NCBI GenBank assembly: GCA_017311315.1
Contig: CM029669.1
Coordinates: forward strand, 19,665,683-19,729,682
Length of the DNA stretch: 64,000 nt
Direction: 5' to 3'
Origin: Dendrocalamus latiflorus
Lineage: Eukaryota > Streptophyta > Magnoliopsida > Poales > Poaceae
Shown here: positions 21,876 through 33,627 of the stretch, piece after piece
Layout: every line of letters starts with the position of its first letter
Position numbering within the stretch: position 1 is the first letter of the stretch
The notes under the pieces: model-generated
Seen by the model: the letters and a program-made list of their open reading frames with translations, nothing else
What the model was told of the DNA's origin: nothing
The model's database searches: none
Made by a program: the position numbers and the translations under genes

Positions 21876-22788
21876 GATGGAGCGAGCTTGAACAACGGAG
21901 AACAGCACATACGACCACCATAACTCGAACATGCAAAGGTCAATTTGTGGCAAGAGCAGACATGATCTCGTAAACAGATATGCGTCGCCACACCAGCATA
22001 TGCTCGTTCGCACGATCAGAGCGTATGGATGACTTCATATCTGTCTACGAGAGCAAGTCAGACCTTGCCATTTCCGCATCAAGTTGTAAAGCATTTCCAC
22101 AAATAGGACGTATTTTGTTCACCGGCGCTCGCGGGCATTGACGCCGGTCGACGCAGTCATCAAACGCAGGTGAACAAAATTTTCCCTACATATGAGAAGC
22201 TAACCATGAACAGGTACGGGATGTGCAGCAAGGGATGTCTAGGGAGCGGCCCCCGGCGCCAACATATTTATACTCGCCCTCACCAGGCGAAGAGCCGCCA
22301 GCATGGAGGGATGCCAATCGGCGACACGCCAATCGGTGGAAGCACAAGCGGGGGGCGTCGGGCGGTTCAGCTACCAGGGGTGCGTGAGTGCAACCGTTCG
22401 CACCCCACCGCGTGCACACCGGGAACCGTCGCACGCTCCACTCACGAGAAGACGCACTACACGATGCGACAGCCTGCCCCCGGCAAGCCAACCGTCATTA
22501 AAAAGCACACCACCGGGCGGCAAGGTCGCAACGACTGTGGAGCGCGCGCGCCTCAGAAGTCCACATGCCGGGAGTCCGCCGTCACATTGATGGTCACGAC
22601 GCCTCAAGGCCCGCACCGCGCCAAGCACGCTTCACCACGTGGACGGCCGGAAGAGCACGCATCTGCTTCGGCTACAGCGCAGCCCCGGGTCAAATCTGGA
22701 GAAGTTCACAGGCCGCGGGGACGGAGGGGGCCAAAGGACTCGGCGACATGGCTTCGACCCTGTGATGCCCTTCACCATGAGAGGCTCC
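21876..22788. other. Interior of the LTR element before the 3' LTR
   Basis: No supported gene. A polypurine tract would be expected just before 22789, but the sequence there ('accatgagaggctcc') is only weakly purine-rich, so the tract is unclear. Confidence 0.4.
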
Positions 22789-23032
22789 TGTCGTAGGGGT
22801 GGCCCCCACCTAAACCCAGCAGGCCTGGTAGGAAGTTATAAGGCCCGGAATAGGCCACATGTAATGACACAAATACCCCTGAAGGGGGTAATCAGCTGTA
22901 AGGGCATAATTGTAAAAGCACTCCCCATGTATATATATAGAACACCGACCATGGGGAGAAGGCAGGCCATTACATTCATCTTCATCACTCTCCACTACCA
23001 TCTCTCTCTCTGTTTGGTCTGTAGCCACAACA
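22789..23032 (+). repeat. 3' LTR of the young retrotransposon
   Basis: 244 bases, one mismatch to the 5' LTR. It ends in CA and is followed by the TCCCC target duplication at 23033-23037. The TATA run is conserved near 22930. Confidence 0.95.
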
Positions 23033-23037
23033 TCCCC

Positions 23038-24690
23038 CTCCTTTGTTGCAACATTTGCTTCTTCCAATCGAAAAATAAGTGTTATTTTCACTGTATGGGA
23101 TGCAGAAAACCAAGTAAAAAACCGGAATTAGAGTAAAGAAATCTAAGTCAAAAACCTGAATTAGAGTAAAGAAATCTATCATAAAAATGGTAAAATTAGA
23201 GCATTGGAAAAGGCACAAAAAACACATGTTCGTCACGCAACAAAAATCACATCCACGTTACAGCCCTCGCCACGCCATGGTGCCTCCCTAACTCCCTCCC
23301 CCTGCACACAATCCAAAACTTACTATAGAGCTCTCTCGCCGTGTTAGCTCACTAGAAATCCCAAAACCCACCCTGTTGCCAGCAAAATCCACGAACCACC
23401 ACTGAGCCCAAAAGCTTACCAGGGAGCTTGTTCGTGTACCTGAAATTAGCTCACCATTGACGTCTTGTACCTCCCAACCAACACCCACAACAAACTCGCC
23501 CTATTCGCATTACCTCGGTTACGAAAACTTACTAGGGAGCTTGTTGGTGCCACAAATAGACACTCTACAATAGGCCACTGCCCTGTCGTACGGCATTGCA
23601 ACTCGCATGACCCAAAACCGTGTGCCACCGCCACCACAACCCCTCTTCTCTCTCTATCACTTGCCCTCTACTCACAATTAGAACTAAATGAAATCGTGCG
23701 TGTCATCAGCGAGAAACCGTAGCTAGATTTGAACAGTGGAAGAAAAAGGGGGAAATTGAAGATGCTACGAGATAGAGGGGCTGAACTTGTGTGAGAGAGT
23801 AGTACTAGTGAAAGTCTAGAAGAGCATGAGGAGAGAATTTGAAATCGATCTTAAACGGCATGTTGTCTCTTGATTTACGCAATCGTGCACTCCGTCTCCC
23901 GTAATTGTATGTCAAATGGGACTACCTTAATCAGTCCCACTTGTAAGCGATGTACCACCATTCCAGTGCTACGTGACAAAAAAGAGACAAGGCATTACTT
24001 TCGCGGCGACGTCCCACGATTAGCTTGCTCTGATCCGATGGTTTCCAGTGGTGTGCGTGCACTAGAACCAAATCGTGCACACGTGGAATCAGGACTTCTC
24101 GTAAAATTATTTGCGTCATCCGTATCATTATTTCTATCGTCCGCTGTTGTCTCAAAAAATATAGATAAAGACATTAGCCACATAAAAAAGGGTCTGTGTC
24201 GTGCCTAGGGAGAAAAGGCTCAGCCTATGGTTGGATCGACTACCAGTGACAGGTGGGTCCCCATTGTTTGGTCCCACAATGTCAGTGGGAGAAGGGATGG
24301 TTTCGTGCGGTGAGAGCGAGCTAATACCTTCTGAGTGATAGGTGGGGAAGTGTTGCTGCTGAGTGTGAGCGGAGCACTTTGGTTGGTTGCATTGTCTCGT
24401 GAGCGGACGACAGGCTGGACAACAGCGACGCTGGAAGAAGCCGCTGATCGCAGCAGCGTCTGGGCTGAGCAACCCTTCTGCTGTGTTCGATCGTTGACAT
24501 TTGGAGTTGTGGACGATCATCTCATACGGTCTTCACATTTCCACAGAACCACCCACGTATTTTAGCAGGCAAAAAAAAAGTAGGTCCTATGTCTTCACGG
24601 AATGGCATCTTACATTGTTAGTTGGTGCCTTACAGTTTGGGCTACAGTACTTCGTATATTACACCGCGGGAATCGCCCCCGTAGAGGTCA
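23038..24690. other. Intergenic, nothing recognised
   Basis: Several short open frames exist on both strands but none has a motif, a plausible splice structure or a family resemblance. Confidence 0.4.
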
Positions 24691-25085
24691 TCCACGTCAG
24701 ATTTTTTGCGCATAGGCCCTCTGACTTTTTCAAAATCGTGTACAGGTTCTTGAATTTTTGCAAACATGCCCATGCCATGCATATACCTACGGAAAACCCC
24801 CAGATTTTCTGAAATTCGCACGGTCCTTAATTTTTCAAGGAGGCCATCATTTTGCAAGATAAAACCCCTGTGGTTTTCCCGAAAATATGTACGGATCCTT
24901 GGTTTTTTGCCTCTATTTTTTGAAATTACATATAGGTCCTCATTTTTCAAGGAGGCCATCTTTTTACGTGATAAAGCTTTGCGGTTTTCCTAGAATTAAT
25001 ATGATTCCTTGATTTTTTGCAGAAAAAACTTCGCTTTCCCTGAATTACACGCATGTCCTTGTTTTTTCACAAAAGCCTCCCCACG
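24690..25085. repeat. Decayed direct repeat, about 125-bp unit
   Basis: The phrase 'tttttcaaggaggccatc' occurs near 24833 and 24944, each followed by similar text ('gataaaacccctgtggtttt' and 'gataaagctttgcggttttc'). Flanking sequence repeats more weakly. This is an old tandem duplication of unknown origin. Confidence 0.65.
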
Positions 25086-25287
25086 AATTGTCGGCTCTTT
25101 TGCTTCGGTCCATACAGTAGCTAGCGCAGCGTGACGTTGTGTTTCCGCTACTAGTTGATCTGAGATACGGGTGATAAGGCAACTTATCGTTTGTACTTGG
25201 TTTTGATATCAAAGTCCATGTGTACTATGTCTTACCATAACTAGCACATGCTAACTTTAAATTCTTTGTCATTTTTTTATAGGAATA
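25086..25287. other. Short intergenic stretch, nothing recognised
   Basis: No feature could be supported. Confidence 0.4.
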
Positions 25288-26156
25288 AGTCTATATAACA
25301 TCATATACTTTGTTTGAAAGTTCGTCCAACACTTTAATTATAAAACCATACATTCAATCCCCAAACTTTGCAACTCGGTTAAAATAACTCCCTAACTCAG
25401 TTTCACATGGCAGTATTGCCCACGTGGCGTGATGAGTTGACGTTTTTGTCACGTATGATAACACGCTGGTCAAGTTAGGTCAGTAATATGTAGGGCCCAC
25501 AAGGGCTCCCCCCCACACCAAGCTTCCATGGCCACCACCCCATGTAGTTCCCTCCTCTTTGTTTCGATTCGGAAAAGAAGGCTCTATAGGCCCCACCTAT
25601 CATTTATCTAAAATTGATTAGTGTGTCATCTTACGTGAATCACCACTCATCATGCCACGTGAGCAATACCACCATCCGAAATCGGATCAAGGTTTTATTT
25701 GAACTGGATTGCAAAGTTTAGAGCAACTCCAAGAGAAGAGCTAAATCATTTTCTAAAGGTAAATTTGGCTATTATTGGAGAAAAAACGTCTCCAATAGAC
25801 TCTGTAAATGACTCTCCAAATTTAGTAGCTCTCCATCCCTCCTCCTTCGTTCTCTATTTTTGGATAGCCTACCTCGCTCACCATCCAGCCTCTTGGCGCG
25901 GTCGGCGTTTCCTTCCCGCACGCTGCGCCCCATTCCCGCGCGTACGCGACCCACCGCGCCCCCTCTAGTTTAGATAGCCTGTTGGAGTAGTCTTGTTTTT
26001 TTGGGTGAGATTCATTTTAGAGAATAGCTAAATCACTAAATTTAGATACTTCTTTTGGCTAATCTTTTGGAGTTGCTCTTAGGAGTCAAATATTTGATTT
26101 CAAAGTTCAAGGTACTAGACGAACTTTCAAACAAAGTTCGAGATGTTATATAGACT
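25288..26156. mobile_element. Inverted-repeat element with a MITE nested in it
   Basis: The ends are inverted: 'agtctatataacatc' and 'gatgttatatagact', continuing inward with 'ctttgtttgaaagttcgtc' on the left and its complement on the right. The full length is 869 bases, of which about 358 belong to the nested MITE at 25721. No coding capacity and no clear target duplication were found, so the superfamily is open. Confidence 0.75.
25718..26081. mobile_element. Tourist-like MITE nested in the foldback, TSD TTA
   Basis: The element 25721-26078 has inverted ends 'gagcaactcc' and 'ggagttgctc' and is flanked by TTA on both sides (25718-25720, 26079-26081), as in PIF/Harbinger MITEs. It is the younger of the two nested insertions. 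Confidence 0.8.
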
Positions 26157-26496
26157 TTTTCTTTTCTTATATTTATCACGCTTGGCTGGTCATATACGTA
26201 CTTGTGAGTGTTAGGAAAAGAATAAATTGATGTGTTGACATAAGTGAAGTGGGCGAATGTGTAGTGTGGTCATATGCAACGCCAAGCTCTGCCTAAAATC
26301 GTTAGACTTGGCTCTCCTGTTTGCTCTATCAAGCCTCCTTTTTTCAATTAGCTTGTGATTGGGCACGAGGAGTGGAATTTTAGTTGATGAGTCCTAATAG
26401 ATTAGTTGGTGAGAGGGATTCATCAACTATGTATGATGTAGTATCTTCCGATTCCTTGTACGAGGAAGCATTACTTTACACGGGTGAGCTGGTGGT
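26157..26496. other. Intergenic, nothing recognised
   Basis: No supported gene or repeat. Confidence 0.4.
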
Positions 26497-26760
26497 GATC
26501 ATTTGGGTTTATTTTTTGTGGCTTATGGCTGAAAAGTACTGTAGCTGGCTGAAAAAAACACTGTAGCTGACAGAGGCTTATTTAGCATAATTAAATTAAA
26601 AAATTAAAAAATATAAAAAATATGTTAGCCCATTACATATAATACAAACAAATACGGGGAAAAAGAACCGGCAAAAAAACTCAACAAAAAGCCAAAAGTT
26701 CAGACAAAGACGGAATTTATGAATAGTGAAAAATAAGCCAGAAGCTAAAAGCTGAAGCTT
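26497..26760. mobile_element. MITE, first of two direct copies
   Basis: About 265 bases beginning 'gatcatttgggtttatt' and ending near 'agctaaaagctgaagc'. It is closely similar to 27148-27422 and more distantly to 41784-42041. Shared inner phrases are 'cttatggctgaaaag', 'actgtagctg' and 'aaaaagaaccgg'. No coding capacity. Confidence 0.75.
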
Positions 26761-27147
26761 TTTCTTCTTTGACATTGGCTAGTTTGGCTGGTGTCTTAAA
26801 TATGTCTGGCCATGCATTTTGGTATGTCGTGATGTAGTACATAGGCTTACACAAATACATCATTAGTGTATTACAGATCCCCAGCTCACAAGAAATGGTC
26901 CTGCAAGCCAACCGATATAGCACCTACGTCTTGTTGATAAAGGCCATGATTCGAGTCCTCGTAGGTAATAACTCCACGTTACGTTTCATAGATTCTTTTA
27001 GTTTTGATCTCATAATCTTTCGGTTGCTAAGCCTTAAAGATGATTGTGGATTTGCGATAACCCCACGGACTGCTTTTCTAAGAAAATAGTCCTTTTTAAG
27101 GTTAATAAAAAATAGTCTTGCGAGATTATGCGTTGAAACTGGATGGT
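26761..27147. other. Spacer between two MITE copies
   Basis: A B-box-like phrase 'gattcgagtcc' occurs at about 26949 but there is no tRNA fold around it. Nothing else was recognised. Confidence 0.4.
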
Positions 27148-27422
27148 GATCATTTGGGCTTATTTTTGGTGGCTTATGGCTGAAAAGCACTGTAGCTGGC
27201 TGAAAAAATACTGTAGCTGACAGAGGCTTATTTAGCATAATTAAATTTAAAAAAAATTAAAAATATAAAAAATATGTTAGCTCATTACGTATAATACAAA
27301 CAAATACGGGAAAAAAAAGAACCGGCAAAAAAGCTCAACAAAAAGACAAAAGTTCAGAAAAAGACGAAATTTATGAATAGTAAAAAATAAGCCGGAAGCT
27401 AAAAGCTGAAGCCAAAACGATC
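27148..27422. mobile_element. MITE, second direct copy
   Basis: About 275 bases from 'gatcatttgggcttatt' to 'gccaaaacgatc', so both ends carry GATC and the ends are partly inverted ('gatcatttgggctt' against 'gatcgttttggctt'). It is nearly the same as the copy at 26497 and in the same orientation. Confidence 0.78.
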
Positions 27423-27954
27423 AAAGCTAGTTCAGTTGTTCCATGCTCCAGCATTATTGGGGCAGGAGCAGCACCGCAGGGCCCACTCGCTGAGCGCCGA
27501 ACGAGATAGCGTGACATGTGCACACGTAATAGCGAACTGTTTATATGTGTTTCACTTTATGCACTTTTTTTCAAATTTAGCATCGACGTCCACTTTTACA
27601 AATCTAGTTATACACCCAAACTCAACAGGCACAGCAAACGACATGTGCCTCTTGCCGCGCCACCAGAGCTTGGCAGCACGACGCCAACGCGGCAGGGCAG
27701 GTGAGCGTGATAAGCAAACACGGTGCACAGGAGCCGACTGGGCCAACTGGCCTACTGAGCTTCCCTTGCTCGGCAGGTTGAGGCAGGCCCTATAGAGCTC
27801 CCACAGTTCAATAGGTGGCTGGACACAGCAAGCAGCCGATCGGACACGATGCGACGTGCTTGGCAATGATTCCGGTGGCCTTCGACAGGGCTTGGCACTG
27901 CCCACCCCACTCACGTGCACCCACGTGGCTCTATTGGTCGCCGATACCTCCCTG

Positions 27955-27966
27955 CGAGTATAAAAT
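27955..27966 (+). promoter_or_regulatory. TATA box of the PMD element's gene
   Basis: The text 'gagtataaaatggc' lies just inside the left inverted end. It is followed by purine-rich leader sequence and a plausible donor near 28160 ('aacaagtatgttt'). This looks like the element's own promoter. Confidence 0.5.
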
Positions 27967-28166
27967 GGCTCGCGTCGCTCTCTGCCCTCTCATTCAAAGC
28001 CGCGTAGTCGAGTTTTTCCCTGGCGAGCAAGAGAGAACCAAGGGAGAAGAAAGAGAGAGTAGAAGAGAGTTGAAATTAGTTTTTTTGAGGTATTTTTGCT
28101 GCAATTTAGGAGATTTCGTAGTTGAAATTAGTATAGCTCCAGTGAAGACCTTCAAGAACAAGTATG

Positions 28167-29199
28167 TTTCATTCTAATATGAGCAATACGCTTAATATAT
28201 CATTAGCATAATGGTGGTTTGATAGTATAGAATACGCCTGGTAATCATGTTTAGTTGAAGTATGTATTTAGTTCGTGTGGATGATATTTTGTAATTAGCT
28301 ACATTAATGATGTATTAGTGACGATAATGATGATTGTTTGTAAATAGTTGAAGAAATATGTACCGTTATTTTTATTGTTTTCGGTACCTTCGTATTCAGG
28401 AAATATGTATATATGTCTACACATATATGTATTGCTCTGTGGCAATTTAAAAAATTGTAGAAAATATTGATAAGATTGTAGAATTATGCATTGTTAGTTG
28501 CAGTATGTGCTTGTGTATATTATGCATGTATATATATATGTGTGTGTGTATACATGCATATGAGCACATGGTTGTAGGTATAATCAGTTGGTCAGGTATG
28601 TACATGTGCATGATTATTTTATATTATATTTAACTATATTTAGCATCGTCAAAGATAAGTGGATGTCATCTACATTGGTGCTAGGTACCTAATGTCAGAT
28701 ATAGAATATTTGTTTGTATTCTACGGGGAGGGTGTCATGGAGGATGGGTTGTACGGGGCAGACCTACAAATTTATGAATAGACCGTGATCCAGACTCAGG
28801 AGGCGCGTGCTGAGTGCATTTGATAGGGAGAGAGGCGGGAAGAAGCTTGTCATTGAGGCAGTGACAGCCACAGTGGTTGGAGTTTTGATGGAGTGTTTTT
28901 GGGAGCTGAAGAAGGTGGTTGGTAATGTCACTTAGGGGCAGTACATGGAGATTGCAAGCAATCCTAGTGTGGTGATGTATGAGAGACCAATGATGTATGT
29001 GCAGTTTCTGGAGAGAGCGTAACCGTCGAGCAGGAGTGAGGCTGGTGGGAGTGGCAGTGTAGAAGTGTCATAGTTGGTTGGTGGCGGCGGTGTGGAGCAT
29101 AATATTTGTAGGAATAGAGGTGAAAAGTGGAACCTACTCTTGCTACGCATGGTGGTGGTGCGATGGAACATGGTGTCGGTTCGGATGATGAAGGGATGA
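28167..29199. other. Decayed interior of the PMD element, before the PMD domain
   Basis: AT-rich intron-like sequence to about 28650, then broken coding-like text on the plus strand (about 28640-29050) that I could not assign to a family with confidence. Confidence 0.4.
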
Positions 29200-31510
29200 C
29201 GAGACTTGCTCATAACTTTGAGCCAACCAAGTGGTTATGGGCCACCCCCTTCCCCTGTCCCCTTTGTTCTCCAGGGTCCTTGGGAAGAGTGGCCTCTCAA
29301 CAATCGCTACATTCCAGTCCTGCGGCATGCTGGGTTGCTGCATATAGCAAGAATGATGCACATTGGGTACTCGTTCAAATTGGACTTACCGCTTTTGTCA
29401 GTGCTCATTGATTGATGGAAACCAGAGACCCACACATTTCACTTTCAGTAAGGGGAGATGACTATCAACCCTACAAAATGTTGCTTACCTTATCGGCCTA
29501 CCACTATAGGTCGCGCAGTGGTTCCACCCCCCATATCAGTCGATTGGAAGACATGTCTGTTGCATAGTTTTTGTCATCCCATTACAAACAGGATCCTAGG
29601 AATGCCACATTCATGGCTGCAACGGTACAGACAGATGCGCCCTAGAAGTTGTAGGTCACACCTAGTTACTTACTTGCTCTTTATGTTTGGATGTGTCATG
29701 TTTTTTACGACTCAGGGAGATTGGGTATACCGTAGCTACATCCACCTTGCTGAGTCCTTGATCGACGCTAAGCCTAGTGAGGTCCTGTTGTACAGTTGGG
29801 GCTTGACTATGTTGTGCACAACCTAGAATGGTTTGTGCGGTGGCTCACAGCATGCAACTGGCGAGCCAAACCTTGTCATCTGCTGCACATTGCTACAGTT
29901 GTGATTATGGGAGCACTTTCCTATTGGTCGGCCATACTTTCGAGTGCAAGTGCACTCGTATAAGTTAGAAGAATGGTTCTATGGTCACACTGATGGCGAG
30001 GACCTAGTGGACAGACCCACTATGGGTACTCACTGGACTGCTAACGAGCTAGAATGGTCCAAGGAGAGACCACGATGAGCGTACCTGGAGCTTCACAACA
30101 CATTCGAGACCTTGCACAAAGACGACATCGTGTGGACGGTGTGAATGTCACAGTTCATCTTAAAGAATGCGCCTTTTGGCTTATCAATGCAATGCGAGCA
30201 AAACTAGGACTACTAGCTTATGACTTGCCACCTCATCTTCTCCCACATGGTTGAGCCCTACGCCCCTAACGAGTCATGAGACAGATCGGCCTTCACCAGC
30301 AGGTGTCACTAGCACCGAGTTGACTACTACTGAGACCTATTCACTTGTTGTTAGCTCATTTCGTACAATCCATTTCTTTTACTATTCATTTTCTTTTTTT
30401 CTTCCGTACTCAAATAACTATTTTGCACCATGCCATTTTCCCAAGCAAACAAAGAAGGGATGAAAGTGTGACGACTAGACATAGACACAGCTGTCATGGA
30501 CCATCACCTGGGAGCAGTCGGCGAGGACGTAGATCGAGCAAGAGAAACGGCCTTACGACCCAGACACGTATCCCCATACTTGTAGTGGTACATGCCACAC
30601 GCTCGTTGCAGACTTACGGGTCCCCCTTTGTAGCCCTTGGGAGGCCACACATGCCAACAGGTTGGCAATTAGCCCAGATCAACACCGTATGGAATGACAT
30701 GATGAGATGGTATTATATTTCATGTTCATATTGTATTGATTCTCGCATTGTACTAATCATGCTTATATGACTAACCTATTTTGTCATCCATTGCAGCATG
30801 ACAAGCTTTGCCATATCGTGTTTGAGGGTAGTGCCGTGCTATGCCGTGGATATTCGAGCACCATGGAACAACTCCTGGCGTCCGTCTGCAACATGTATGA
30901 TGACACCAAACACACACTGCGGGCCATCAGCTGCGGCTATCCTAGCAACATGTTTATCCCAAGGAGCAACGAGACGCACCCTCATCCATCCATAGCTTCG
31001 TCCGCTCGTCCTAGCTCCTCGACATATCACTGTAGCCTCGATCGCTCTTCGTCTGGGTAGCGCATTTCTTTGGTTTGCCAATTTCATATTTTAATGCAAT
31101 CAACATGATACATTCGTTTCATTGTTCATCATATATGTTATCTTCATGCAGGCCATTCGAGCTGACACCACTATACTTTCGTCTTCATCATGGAGGTAGC
31201 TCGACATCAAACCCCCTCGCTAGGGGAGGGGGACAATGGAGCACTACATGTCCGACATTGTCACAGAGATAACCTGAGGCACCTGCCACCCCATGTAGCG
31301 ATGTCAACTTGCCTTACGAGACTGTGAGGTTCAGTATGGCACGTACATACCAGCAGACAATCCGCACCTCCAGTAGTGTGATAAGTGGTATGATCGGACG
31401 TATGACAACTACATCATGCATCAGTACAGCGCAGACTACATGGCATTGGGCAATACTATAGCGGACTACCCTAGACCCGAGTATGCTACAATGGAGTTCC
31501 TTGGAGGTTC
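29200..31510 (+). pseudogene. Plant mobile domain (PMD) protein, decayed copy 1
   Basis: Plus-strand frames, interrupted by many stops and shifts, give the PMD signature: WPLNNRYIPVLRHAGLLHIARM (about 29290-29355) then FKLDLPLLSVLID (about 29376-29414), with the expected HISLSVRGDD-like strand after it. Further on, about 30780-31057 resembles the part at 50505-50681 (QxDxxxxI then MxNxYDDxxxxIxxISC). The PMD family (Pfam PF10536) occurs both in host MAIN-type proteins and in plant transposons. Here the inverted ends and decay point to a transposon-borne copy. Confidence 0.72.
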
Positions 31511-32224
31511 ATTGTTCATACAACACGTGACACCGGTGTGTACAATTATAGGTTTCCTAGCCATTTCATGATTACTCTTCCTCCAGCTAATCGAATAGTA
31601 CAATGTGTAGGTCTCGAGGCAAGAGTTCCTAGAGTGGGCTATGGGATTATTCTCCACTGAGCACATGGTGTAGGTTCGTCTTTTCAAAACCAGAGTTCTC
31701 ATTGCAATTGTACCTTTCGTTAAGCTAACAAAATGTGTTTCGCCGCACAAGACACCAACAATTATGCAAAGGACTAGGTGCAACAGATGTTCAGCACTCA
31801 AGAGATTGGGCCCAATCAGTTGTCCGGTGCCCTCATTCCCACTCACCCACCGCAATACGACTTGTGCGATGTATGATGCTCCCTGGACAGGTTGACTTTC
31901 CCTAAGGACTAGCTTTGGCTCCTAAGGAAGCGGCTAGCGGATCACCTTTGACCTGGTGTTGCGCCCAGTTTCAGCACTTGGCATCGATCGTGTTGAAATA
32001 TTGTTCCCTTGACCATGCATTTGCGCTCTACGTGTTGACCCTGACTATGTACTCATTAATTTTTTGACCTCATTGTACTACAACTATCTAGAATTTATTG
32101 ATGTGGGTTGAGTCATTCTTACAAGTCTAGAGTAAAATAATAACCTCCGATATATCATTGCATGTGTTTCAAATTACATTAAGTCTTTATGTTGCACTAA
32201 CATGTTCTTTTTTGCATGCCAAAG

Positions 32225-32980
32225 TGACAACACTATGACTAGCCCTTCTCCAGAGGGAGGTGACAGCACATTGCGCCATCTTCAGTTTGACTGAAACAAC
32301 CACACCTTGCCTATGCTACGAACCCACATATCTCCATCGCACCATAGCAACCCAAGCATGGCAAACAGGGCTGAAACCCAATGGTGACTATTACCTTGAA
32401 GACACGAGCATCTACGGTCTCCTGGATCCTGACCGCCCAAGCTCTGATCTACCTCTCAAAACCAAGGAGTCGTACACCCCTAAAAATCCTCTCCATGACT
32501 ACCCATATATCCCCGAGCCTTGGCCATAATGAAAACACAAACTAGACATGGTGGTGTAGGTTTTTCATGATGACACACACCCAGAGCGTTGATTCTTTCA
32601 CTGCCTTCTATTCACGGCATGTGGTTCGTTACCTACATATACTTCTATGCATGGATTGCTTGTACTCACCTCGTTTTTCTTGCAGACCACAAATTCCAAT
32701 TTTACCGAGTGGGTGGATCCATCGTATCCAATGCCTACACATGTCTACATCCGCACTCTCCAAATTCGCATGCAAGAGTTGTAGGAGAAGCTCCAGACCG
32801 AGAGGTCCAGCAACGACAAGCTCCACAGCCAAAGGATCAAGGAGAGGAACAACGAGGAGGTGATCCACCTTGAAAGTGACTACCACACGTATTGCTGTTG
32901 TGCCAACCTAAGCTATAATTGCACCTGCCACTACCATGACAACCAGCCATGTCCACGCCACCCTAATGACCGCCACGCCA
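32225..32980 (+). pseudogene. Coiled-coil C-terminal remnant of the PMD element's protein
   Basis: After frame correction the text near 32700-32880 reads FTEWVDPSYPMPTHVYIRTLQ and continues into a helix rich in Q, E and R. This layout is seen in plant transposon proteins with a GRF-type zinc finger followed by a coiled coil. Another open piece, 32260-32529, belongs to the same strand but was not recognised. All are broken. Confidence 0.45.
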
Positions 32981-33169
32981 TGTGAGTACCCTACGGTTTC
33001 ACAGTTTCACACTAGGGGTGTTCCCCCGTGAGCCCAATTACAACAATTTCCATCAATGTCGTTTTTGTTAAGTTAGGCCCACAAGTGTCTTACGGTGTAG
33101 TTGAGATTGATGGTCCATGCCTATTCTCGATTGTACTATACGAGTACTATAATTTCAAATTCCACAAGG

Positions 33170-33620
33170 CACTTTTCCAACAACCAACACTTATTTGAGT
33201 GAAATGACAATATGGACCATGTTTTCTTAGTGAATTGACAGCACACGCCAGCTTTTCACATAGAGTTGACAACACACGTAAGCTTTTCTCAGTGTGTTGA
33301 CAACATGCAATATCTTTTCTCATTGAGTGGACAACACGCACTATCTTTGCCCAATTATTTCATAGCACCCACCAGCTATCCTCATTGAGTCCATAAGACA
33401 CACTTGCTTTCCCCACTGCACTGACAGGAAGTGCCAGATGTCCTAAGTGATTCCACAAGAGGCACCAACTTTTCTAAGCAAGGTGATCTTCGATGCCTAC
33501 ATACCAATGAATTGTCAACATGCACCAACTTTCCTCATTGACTTTACAGTACGCATCGGCTCGTGTCAACAAATTAGCAACATATACCAGCTTTTCTCAG
33601 TGAATGGGTAATGACATGAC
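33170..33620. repeat. Degenerate minisatellite, 'agcttttctcagtga' type
   Basis: About ten units of roughly 35-45 bases with 'agcttttctcagtg' followed by 'attgacaacacacacc', strongly diverged. The motif resembles the minisatellite at 52590-53500 in the second PMD element. Confidence 0.75.
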
Positions 33621-33627
33621 CTAACTT

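Larger units (their letters stand above)
11076..23037 (+). mobile_element. Complete non-autonomous Ty3/gypsy-like LTR retrotransposon
   Basis: The element proper is 11081-23032 (11952 bases including a nested 1884-base CACTA). Its two 244-base LTRs differ at one position, and a 5-base target duplication TCCCC flanks it (11076-11080 and 23033-23037). In sense order it holds LTR, primer-binding site, gag-protease frame with four stops, then no reverse transcriptase, RNase H or integrase. The rest is three tandem-repeat arrays and a four-exon gene on the opposite strand. The protease loop, the single gag-protease frame and the antisense Transposase_28-type gene suggest the Tat-like branch of Ty3/gypsy (maize Grande is a known relative with an antisense gene). 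With one LTR difference in 244 bases and the commonly used grass rate of 1.3e-8 per site per year, insertion was roughly 0.16 million years ago. Enzymes must have come from another element. Confidence 0.92.

Noticed and set aside
26930..26975. B-box-like 'gattcgagtcc', possible tRNA or SINE
   Set aside because: No A box at the right distance, no fold and no flanking duplication.
28932..29213. Minus-strand frame of 93 codons
   Set aside because: It overlaps the decayed PMD gene region on the other strand and is low-complexity proline/serine-rich text.
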